DNA of 64,000 nucleotides from Noviherbaspirillum malthae (GTDB lineage Bacteria > Pseudomonadota > Gammaproteobacteria > Burkholderiales > Burkholderiaceae_D): contig NZ_JACYXF010000003.1 of NCBI RefSeq assembly GCF_015352985.1, positions 248,001 through 312,000 on the forward strand, written 5' to 3'. Below the pieces are notes generated by a model. That model did not search any database and was not told the origin of the DNA. It worked only from the letters and a program-made list of their open reading frames with translations. Below are positions 9,569 to 15,909 of the stretch, piece by piece (within the stretch, counting starts at the first letter, position 1; every line of letters begins with the position of its first letter). Made by a program: the position numbers and the translations under genes.

Positions 9569-10669
9569 GCGCATTTATCTCCTGGTATTGTTAGATGCTT
9601 TGCAAAGCAGATTTTCACCGTGCTGCAGACATCCCATAAAGGAACTGCATCTCCAACATACTGATGATCAATAATTTGCCGGGCTTGGCTTGAGCTTTAT
9701 TTGAAATGCTTAGATTTGGAAGCCAATCACTTGGACGGAATCCTTTTTCCGCAAATGCAAAAGTTTGTCCCCGGCCTCAGTATTTTGGATACTGTGATGC
9801 AACCGGAAAGTTGCGCGATACAGGCGACTAAACTAGTAAATTGCGTCCCTACTCCTGCTTTCTTACCAGGCTTTTTTGAAGAGCGAGTAGTCGTCTGCAC
9901 GCAGTGCAGCCATCCAACTTGACAAGCGGGACGACTATAAAGGCCACTCTAATTTGCTTGGTCTATGTGCATTTTTTGGCGACGCATACCAAGATAAGTT
10001 GTGTTGCGATATGGAATGAAGCCACGACAAGGTTCACTTCCGCTGGCACAGTCCAAACGAAGGTTTTGCAGTTGCCTAGTGCTTTTACCAAAGTCTTTGC
10101 CACTGTTAGGTATGTCTACGGGGGCGTTCTACGGCGGAAGCATAAGTATGTGAAGCGCAGCCTGTTCTAGGTCCATGTAACAAATCTAGTATCAGCATTT
10201 TCTCTTGCGGGATATTTTGACATAGGTAAGAGAGCGCAACCGGGGCTTGCCATTGCGCTTTTGGCGCGACTTATCTTCTGACTTTTATGTCAATCTTGGA
10301 GCGAACGGACTGGCTTCACGTGCACTTGAAGGTTGCGGTCGTCAGAATTCGCGCCGGATAAACCAGAGAAATCTTAGCTGGGTAATGTAGCGTCAAGGAC
10401 AACCTGTGTAACCAGTTAAGATTTGTTGCTTCGGTGAGCTCACCTTTGTCCCGACGGTTTGCGGTGAGCTTGATAAGCGTAACCAATAAAGGCACCTAAC
10501 AATAGCCTGCCCCATAGCGAGTCTTGTGACTTCTAGGTAGAGAACGCAGTTGTTTCTGATATTTACTTAAGGAGGGTCAATCGGTTTTGGACAACCGCAT
10601 TGTGCCGAGCTTGGTTTCCAGCGCCAAAGACTTCGAGTTACTCTCTATGCCCCGCCAAACACAATAAGG

Positions 10670-10682
10670 TTGTACGGTACAA
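10670..10682. other. parS-like centromere site 2
   Basis: TTGTACGGTACAA, identical in its 13-bp core to the sites at 8977 and 10718, and 48 bp from the latter. Probable ParB-binding site. Confidence 0.7.
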
Positions 10683-10706
10683 GGACATGTGTGGGACCCC
10701 ATACAA

Positions 10707-10740
10707 AAGAAAAGGGGTTGTACGGTACAACCCCTTTTTT
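10707..10740 (-). terminator. parB terminator whose stem contains parS-like site 3
   Basis: The core TTGTACGGTACAA (10718-10730) sits inside a longer perfect hairpin: AAAGGGG on one side and CCCCTTT on the other extend the arms, with one central unpaired base. A T-run follows on both strands, so it can act as a bidirectional intrinsic terminator. It lies 24 bp beyond the parB stop. One sequence thus appears to serve as both centromere site and terminator. Confidence 0.75.
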
Positions 10741-10763
10741 GCTAACTAATTGCAGTCAGTTAC

Positions 10764-11738
10764 TTACTCATCAAACAGCCCTCTGACTAATTCCCCAAGA
10801 CGTTTTAGTTGATCTGCATTTAAAACGCCTTTGCCAAACTGAAGTGAAACTTGTCCGCGATGCGCCACGATCTTGGCTACAACACGCCCGCCGACCTGCA
10901 CTGAATCTTCCTTGGGCAATTCCGAGAATTGCCCGCATAAAACTTCGTAAACCTCTTTTGGGGACTGAGCAACGGACCGGTTTGCTGCAAGCTCGGTCGC
11001 ACGTTCCAGCACTCCCTCCGGATCACGCTGCAGCGCATCGTTAAGAGATTTCGCCCAACGGAATTGCAAATCGAGTGGCGAAGAAAACGCTTGAACTATT
11101 ATTTCCGGCAAGTCAGCAAGACGCAGCGCCTTGCTCAGGTTCCCCGGATCCACACCGATTTCACGTGCCAGTTGCTCTTGCGAGGAAAACAGCTGTTCAT
11201 TGAGAGCGCGACGGTACATCACGCCCTGCTCCCACGGCGAGAGATCCGCACGAGTGCGGTTTTCGCGATCCATCTCCTTGAACAATTCCTGATCGCTGAC
11301 GGCCTCAACGAATGCGAGTACAGGCAATCCAAGCTCAAGACAAGCCTGATGGCGGCGATGACCAAAGACGATTTCGTATCGCTCAGGCGAAGATGCGAGT
11401 GGCCTTACCTTGATGGGCTGAATATTGCCGCCGGCACTTCGAATTTCTTCTTTCAAAGCCGTAAAGTCTGCATGGTCATAGCTACGCACATCTCGATTTG
11501 CCCAGCGTGAAGGCTGAATCTTGTCAGCATCGATCAGCTTGACCGGCAGCGTACCTTCGTATTCCTTCAGTCTCGCTTCAAGAACCGCCAGCTTCTCATT
11601 GCTCTCTTTCATCAGGGAGTTAACCATCAGCATCTGGCCAGGTCCTGTTCGGAGCGGCGCAGTTCCGGCCCCGCTCTCGTTTTTGTTGGGAACGAGCAGC
11701 CCTTCAGTTTTCTTTGCGAGTCGATCCTTGATAGACAT
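10764..11738 (-). CDS. parB: ParB-family centromere-binding partition protein
   Basis: Predicted CTP-dependent clamp protein that loads at parS and spreads, working with ParA to segregate the replicon. In 324 residues: N-terminal ParB/Srx domain with the nucleotide box GHRRHQA (126-132), the second conserved box ENRTRADLSPWEQG (159-172), then a helix-turn-helix near 185-210 (QEQLAREIGVDPGNLSKAL) and a C-terminal dimerisation region. The start at 11738 is supported by AAGGAG nine bases upstream. It lies 11 bp after parA, clearly one operon. The 60-residue N-terminal extension with KLAVLEARLKEYEG looks coiled-coil, as in plasmid/chromid ParBs. Confidence 0.93.
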   Translation of the reverse strand: MSIKDRLAKKTEGLLVPNKNESGAGTAPLRTGPGQMLMVNSLMKESNEKLAVLEARLKEYEGTLPVKLIDADKIQPSRWANRDVRSYDHADFTALKEEIRSAGGNIQPIKVRPLASSPERYEIVFGHRRHQACLELGLPVLAFVEAVSDQELFKEMDRENRTRADLSPWEQGVMYRRALNEQLFSSQEQLAREIGVDPGNLSKALRLADLPEIIVQAFSSPLDLQFRWAKSLNDALQRDPEGVLERATELAANRSVAQSPKEVYEVLCGQFSELPKEDSVQVGGRVVAKIVAHRGQVSLQFGKGVLNADQLKRLGELVRGLFDE

Positions 11739-11749
11739 TCTTTTTCTCC

Positions 11750-12931
11750 TTAATCCAGCTGTGCCATCCAGGAATTCCTGATCGAAACTTCCACCAGATC
11801 ATTCACACGGTCATAGGCATCACGCGCCCTACTGTACGTCTTCATGCTTCCGTCATATCGACTGATGTCATATACCGTGCCGAATTCTGCAGAACTTGAT
11901 GAAGTTACGGCCGTCTTCGGAATTTCAACGGGCAGAACCTTTTCTGCATACGTCGCCGATATCCAGGAACGGACAACGTCACTGGCTACGTCAGCTGAAT
12001 CGACACGCGCCAGGAGCACATGAATAAAGTCGAAAGTTTTACTGATGCCCGCGCTTTCAACCAAGTTGGAAGCGAGATCGCTAAAGAGGCTCCAGAACTG
12101 GGCGGAGCTTGCAAAATCCAAGGCGTTGGGAGGAAGAGGAACCATGAGTCCATCCGCCGCCATGAAGGCATTGATGGTGACGTAGGACAAAGACGGCGGC
12201 GTATCGATGATAATCACATCGTATTCGTCACGCACGTCCTCGAGGCCCAGATTCAGCACATCCCAGAATTGGAACTCCGGGTCCTTCATTTGCCGTGAAG
12301 GCAAGACGAATTCCGCCGAAAACAGGCTTGAGGAAGCGGCAACCAGGTCAATGCCGTCCCAATAAGTCGATTGGATAGAAGGACGGATCGAGGTGGTATC
12401 GCCGTATACCAAGGGTGCAATCGTTTGATTTTCATTGACTTCGGTATCAGGCATGATGCCGAAGAGGGTTGTCAGCGATCCCTGCGGGTCGGCATCCACG
12501 ACAAGCACCTTATGACCGCGCAGGCTCAGACCCTGTGCCATGACCATCGCAGTAGTCGTCTTGCTGACGCCCCCTTTGAAATTGCCGATGGCCAAGGTGA
12601 TGGCACGAGCTCCTTCCGGACGAAGGTAGGTGCTGCGATATTGCTGCACCCAGATACGGGCTTCCTGCAATGAGAATTCCCGGCGCGATCCCTTGTCGTT
12701 AAGCTGGCCGGCCGGTAGGTCACCTTTGCTGATACGATAGGCGACCTGCCCTTTGTCAATGCCGCATAAGCTCGCCAACTGCGTAAGCGAAAACACCGGC
12801 GGATTCTTGATTGTGTTCGGAGCCAGCATGCGCGACCGGATCTGATTCACCATCTGAGCAGCGCGTTCTGCCTGCTCAACAATGTCACTGATATGTATTT
12901 TCTGCGGACTGTTTACGTTCGGTGAAATCAT
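11750..12931 (-). CDS. parA: ParA-family partition ATPase with N-terminal DNA-binding domain
   Basis: Type Ia partition ATPase, 393 residues. The deviant Walker A KGGVSKTT is at 119-126, with VLVVDADPQG and the Walker B-type IIIDTPPSLS further on. The N-terminal ~100 residues hold a MerR-like helix-turn-helix (FSLTQLASLCGIDKGQVAYR), the usual means by which long plasmid ParAs repress their own operon. The start at 12931 follows AGGA. It is first in the parAB operon and divergent from rep across the origin. A short palindrome at 12965 lies where its promoter and operator would be. Confidence 0.93.
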   Translation of the reverse strand: MISPNVNSPQKIHISDIVEQAERAAQMVNQIRSRMLAPNTIKNPPVFSLTQLASLCGIDKGQVAYRISKGDLPAGQLNDKGSRREFSLQEARIWVQQYRSTYLRPEGARAITLAIGNFKGGVSKTTTAMVMAQGLSLRGHKVLVVDADPQGSLTTLFGIMPDTEVNENQTIAPLVYGDTTSIRPSIQSTYWDGIDLVAASSSLFSAEFVLPSRQMKDPEFQFWDVLNLGLEDVRDEYDVIIIDTPPSLSYVTINAFMAADGLMVPLPPNALDFASSAQFWSLFSDLASNLVESAGISKTFDFIHVLLARVDSADVASDVVRSWISATYAEKVLPVEIPKTAVTSSSSAEFGTVYDISRYDGSMKTYSRARDAYDRVNDLVEVSIRNSWMAQLD

Positions 12932-12963
12932 AGGATTCCTGTCGGTTCAATAAGAGAATCATA

Positions 12964-12976
12964 TTTTACGGTAAAG
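12964..12976. promoter_or_regulatory. Palindrome upstream of parA, possible par operator
   Basis: TTTAC-G-GTAAA, with arms at 12965-12969 and 12971-12975, 33 bp before the parA start. Layout and centre resemble the parS-like core (TTGTAC-G-GTACAA). A role in autoregulation is only inferred. Confidence 0.35.
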
Positions 12977-13168
12977 GCCTATTTTTCACTAACAAAGAAT
13001 TATGCGTTTCTTCGGAAAATCACAGAATTCTGTAAAAACGAAGCATCCTGTATGAAATTCCAAGGCTATCCTCGTTTTAAGAGCTAAAAATAATAAAAAA
13101 ACCTAACATCTCTTTAACATCTATAGGAAGAGGAAATGCTATATATATCAATAGCTTACACACTTTTC

Positions 13169-13342
13169 GGTGAGAGCTTTTGGGACTAATCGTGAGAGCT
13201 TTTGGGAATTATGGTGAAAAGTAATGGGAAGCAAGGTGAGAACCTTTGGGTACGACGGTGAGTGGATATAGGAAGAAACCAGGGACGCGAGAAGCAAAAG
13301 CACTGATTCGGGATGGCGCGTCAAAGGTGAGAATTTTTGGGA
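13169..13342 (+). repeat. Origin iteron array (17-bp repeats)
   Basis: Copies begin at 13169 (GGTGAGAGCTTTTGGGA), 13191 (CGTGAGAGCTTTTGGGA), 13213 (GGTGAAAAGTAATGGGA), 13235 (GGTGAGAACCTTTGGGT), 13257 (a degenerate copy, GGTGAGTGGATATAGGA) and 13326 (GGTGAGAATTTTTGGGA). The first five are spaced exactly 22 bp start to start, two helical turns, as expected for cooperative Rep binding; the sixth is set apart by 69 bp. Confidence 0.85.
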
Positions 13343-13349
13343 GTTGATT

Positions 13350-13417
13350 GGAAAATCGCTCTCACCTGGCTTATGCAGGCTTTTTAATATGTCGCAGAAA
13401 GGTGAGATTGCTTTTCC
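13350..13417. promoter_or_regulatory. Inverted half-iteron repeat, probable rep operator/promoter
   Basis: The left arm GGAAAATCGCTCTCACC (13350-13366) and right arm GGTGAGATTGCTTTTCC (13401-13417) are inverted copies matching at 14 of 17 positions, each carrying the GGTGAG head of the iteron. Between them lies a -10-like TAATAT at 13385. In Rep_3 plasmids, Rep dimers repress rep at such inverted repeats while monomers bind the iterons; the same is inferred here. Confidence 0.6.
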
Positions 13418-13465
13418 GTTAGCCTCACTATAGACTCTTGCAAAGATTCCACTTCCCTTACAGCG

Positions 13466-14869
13466 ATGGCTGCTAACGCAACGACAACCCGGCGCACACG
13501 CAGCGGCAAGAAGGCCGGCGAGCATGACTACCTGCTGCGCAAACCGGTCAATACCCTCGCCATCGTTCCCAAATCTGAAAAGATTACGGTCACCGCACGC
13601 AAGATCTATAACGTGATGCTGCAATATGCGCAGCGGCAGGGCGTCGAAAAGGAACGCTACCGGGCGCGCCTGTCCGAGATCGCGATCGGGATCGACTTCA
13701 ACTCGAACAATACGGAAGTCATCAAGCAGTATTTCCGGCAGATGGCCACCACCGGCGTGGAATGGCAGTCGCCGACCACCGGCGAGGGCGCGCGCTGGAG
13801 CATTTCGGCGCTGATTGCCCATGCCGACCTCATACAGCGCGGCAACGAGTTGACGCTGGAATGGAGTTACGCGCCGAACATCAAGCAGGAATTGCTGGAC
13901 CCCCAGCGGTTCGCAAAGATGTCGCTTCAGGTGCTGGCGGCGCTCAATACCATGGCTTCGCTGGTGCTTTATGAAATTTGCTGCCGCTATGCCGACAATC
14001 CGGGCGGCTTGACCGCGCGTCAGGCATGGTCCTGGTGGCGGCCGGTTCTTACCGGTACGCCGGACAGCCCTGCCAGCGCTTACCAGGAGTACAAGATATT
14101 CAACCGCGACGTGGTGAAAAAGGCGGTGAAGAAGGTCAATGAAGTGACCGACCTCGAGATTGAACTCATCGAACATAAGAGCGGCCGCTCGGTCCAGGAT
14201 CTGCAATTTCGGGTCAAGCGCAAGCAGCCGCAGCTTGCGCCGGCGGAACGTGCGATCGAACCTGTGGACTTGAAGACCATCGGCGGCATGATACGGGCGG
14301 GGATTCCGCAAGACCGGGCTGAAAAACTTCTGCTCCGTTACGGTGCAAAGCCTATCGATGAAGCCATCGAGGTCATGAACGGACGCCATCGCCGTTCCGA
14401 CATGGAACCTGTCCGTACACCTGAAAAGTATCTGACCGCGATTCTTCAGTCAGGGCAGTTCGGCGGAGAGAAGCCGGCCGCTCCTCCCGCCCGCAAGGTC
14501 TACGACACCAAGGCGGAGCGCCTGAAACTGATTGAGCAGTTCATGGCGATGAAGCGCGCGCAGCTCAACGAGATGTTCCAGGAAATGCCCGAGGCGGATC
14601 AGGCCGAGTGGATTTCCCGCTTCGAGCAGGAGAGCCTTCCGGCCAGCGGTGCAATCCGCAAGGCATTCCAGACCAAGGGCATTGCCAGCCAGATCGTCAG
14701 GCCGGTGTTTCTGAAGTTTCTCGGCAATGCCGTTTGGGAGGACGGCTGGGAAAAGCCGTCGGATTATGAACTGACCGACCTTGCCATTCGCATGAAGAAT
14801 GAACAGCAGTCCCTGACCGATCAGCGTTTCAGCAGCAAGGGCAGGGTCGAGCTTGGCGTTCTTAAATAG
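13466..14869 (+). CDS. Rep_3-family (RepB/RepA-like) replication initiator
   Basis: Initiator protein expected to bind the adjacent iterons and open the origin. It has 467 residues: a basic N-terminal tail, then two winged-helix domains typical of Rep_3 initiators, about 30-150 (KITVTARKIYNVMLQYAQRQ) and 160-260 (FAKMSLQVLAALNTMASLVLYEICCRY, then FNRDVVKKAVKKVNEVTDL). Plasmid relatives are often near 300 residues; here about 200 extra C-terminal residues follow, as in some chromid/megaplasmid initiators of Burkholderiales. It is divergent from parAB. There is no clear Shine-Dalgarno sequence before the ATG at 13466. GC content is back to the window's norm inside the gene. Confidence 0.88.
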   Translation: MAANATTTRRTRSGKKAGEHDYLLRKPVNTLAIVPKSEKITVTARKIYNVMLQYAQRQGVEKERYRARLSEIAIGIDFNSNNTEVIKQYFRQMATTGVEWQSPTTGEGARWSISALIAHADLIQRGNELTLEWSYAPNIKQELLDPQRFAKMSLQVLAALNTMASLVLYEICCRYADNPGGLTARQAWSWWRPVLTGTPDSPASAYQEYKIFNRDVVKKAVKKVNEVTDLEIELIEHKSGRSVQDLQFRVKRKQPQLAPAERAIEPVDLKTIGGMIRAGIPQDRAEKLLLRYGAKPIDEAIEVMNGRHRRSDMEPVRTPEKYLTAILQSGQFGGEKPAAPPARKVYDTKAERLKLIEQFMAMKRAQLNEMFQEMPEADQAEWISRFEQESLPASGAIRKAFQTKGIASQIVRPVFLKFLGNAVWEDGWEKPSDYELTDLAIRMKNEQQSLTDQRFSSKGRVELGVLK

Positions 14870-14872
14870 GCG

Positions 14873-15364
14873 TCAGGCCGGGCGGGCGCCTTCTTTCCTG
14901 AAATAACGGCGGGACCGGCCATCGCCGACAGTATTAATATCGCCGCTCTTGGCCATTACGCTTAATGCATTGGCCTGGCGCTGCGAAAGCTTCTTGGTCT
15001 GATCCGCAGACGGGGAAATGCCAAGGGACTTGATGGCCGCCGAGAGAATTTCCGCCGGAGACTGCGGGTCATCGGTCAGCAGGCTGGGCCAGAAATCCTT
15101 GCCTGTGGACGGCAGCTTGTCATTGCTGCCGGCCGTTCCCGCTGCCTGGGCACGACGCTTGCCCTGGCTCTTCGGCGTGGCAGATGCCTTGGTCTTCGCT
15201 GTGCGGGAAACGGGCCCCTCCTCGCTCAGTACCGTTTGCACGCTGTGCACCTTGGCAAGTGCCTCTTCAAGCGCTTCGACCTTGGACTGATAATAGGCAA
15301 GGCCTTGCCTGGCATGATCGAGTTCGGCTTGTATCGCCTGTTCGGCAGACTTCAGATTTGACAT
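14873..15364 (-). CDS. Small coiled-coil protein with winged-helix-like C-terminus
   Basis: I do not recognise the family. In 163 residues there is an N-terminal coiled coil (about 3-45, heptads in AIQAELDHARQGLAYYQSKV), a basic Ala/Lys/Ser-rich linker (55-85), and a C-terminal 70 residues where QRQANALSVMAKSGDINTVG followed by GRSRRYFRK looks like recognition helix plus wing. This suggests a dimeric DNA-binding accessory protein, by inference only. The start is fixed by AGGAGGAG seven bases upstream. It ends 3 bp from the rep stop, convergent, so it probably belongs to the replicon module. Confidence 0.7.
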   Translation of the reverse strand: MSNLKSAEQAIQAELDHARQGLAYYQSKVEALEEALAKVHSVQTVLSEEGPVSRTAKTKASATPKSQGKRRAQAAGTAGSNDKLPSTGKDFWPSLLTDDPQSPAEILSAAIKSLGISPSADQTKKLSQRQANALSVMAKSGDINTVGDGRSRRYFRKEGARPA

Positions 15365-15749
15365 GTTTTACTCCTCCTAGGATGTTCATTGCCGTCATCG
15401 CACGCGCTGCCATGCCGGGCATCGGGAATTTCGCAGGACGTCCTGACTGCGCTCCGGCATGGTCAGCGACAGTGTTCAGGCCGACATATTAACTTTAACA
15501 AAATTTTTAATAAGGTACTTTAAAACGGAAAGCATGTCTTAACTAATTTTGCTATTTATTAAAAGAAAGGATCGAGTGCCCGATTCCGCATGCCGTACCG
15601 TATTGAAATCGCGCAGCCCAAGATTGATCGGCATGCTCGATGCATACCGCCGGATCATGGCTCATATGTGTTCTTAGTAAAAGTCGGTCACCGCGTATTG
15701 CTGCAAAGGCAGCCTGAAGCTTCGCACACGTGATAGACACGTGATAGCA
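15365..15749. other. Intergenic region before the TPP riboswitch
   Basis: No supportable gene. The stretch around 15,490-15,570 is AT-rich and could hold promoters in either direction. Nothing else is distinctive. Confidence 0.5.
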
Positions 15750-15845
15750 TTCAGCCCACGCTGGGGGTCCTGAAGATAGTTGAAATTCTTCGGGTGAGAT
15801 AAACCCTTCGTACCTGATCTGGATAATGCCAGCGCAGGGAAGCGC
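15750..15845 (+). ncRNA. TPP riboswitch (THI element)
   Basis: The aptamer core is clear: GGGTGAGATAAACCCTT, then ACCTGATCTGGATAATGCC and AGCGCAGGGA, the thiamine-pyrophosphate-binding consensus. CGCTGG near 15760 pairs with CCAGCG near 15830, and outer CCC with GGG. It lies about 65 nt before the TonB-dependent receptor start and should lower its expression when TPP is plentiful. Confidence 0.95.
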
Positions 15846-15858
15846 AAAGCCGATGCTC

Positions 15859-15909
15859 TTGTTTGCTCCCGCGCCGCCGGATCGGCCATCATCTTCACCG
15901 AGCAAACAA
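15859..15909 (+). promoter_or_regulatory. Start-codon-sequestering hairpin, likely riboswitch expression platform
   Basis: TTGTTTGCTC (15859-15868) is perfectly complementary to GAGCAAACAA (15900-15909), the last base of which is the A of the receptor's ATG. The 31-nt loop contains a further GCCG/CGGC stem. Formation would bury the ribosome-binding region, suggesting translational control by the TPP aptamer. Confidence 0.55.

Larger units (their letters stand above)
8295..10763. other. 2.4-kb gene-free, AT-richer stretch of the replicon module
   Basis: No frame here has a Shine-Dalgarno sequence, high third-position GC or recognisable protein. Base composition is visibly AT-richer than the flanks. 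What it does hold is three isolated iterons (8908, 9165, 9552), three parS-like palindromes (8977, 10670, 10718), and a perfect 12-bp palindrome GGTGAGCTCACC at 10433-10444 that resembles two iteron heads back to back. It may be a decayed coding region or a regulatory/centromeric zone. Confidence 0.6.
12932..13465. other. Putative replication origin between parA and rep
   Basis: A non-coding stretch of 534 bp with a strongly AT-rich left half (12,950-13,165, including TATATATA and several A/T runs), then a tandem set of 17-bp iterons, then an inverted half-iteron repeat just before the initiator gene. That order (AT-rich unwinding region, iterons, operator, rep) is typical of iteron plasmids. 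I found no convincing DnaA box by eye. Confidence 0.7.

Noticed and set aside
9701..9922. 73-codon plus-strand frame (MKCLDLEANHLDG...)
   Set aside because: Reads somewhat protein-like but lacks a ribosome-binding site and codon bias; not strong enough to call.
12932..13465. DnaA boxes in the origin
   Set aside because: Only weak partial matches (for example around 13,262) to TTATCCACA were seen by eye; not reported as sites.
13148..14389. Minus-strand frame across the origin and rep
   Set aside because: Covers iterons and the rep coding region in antisense; no ribosome-binding site or protein similarity.
15552..15905. Minus-strand frame over the TPP riboswitch
   Set aside because: It is the complement of a conserved RNA element, not a gene.
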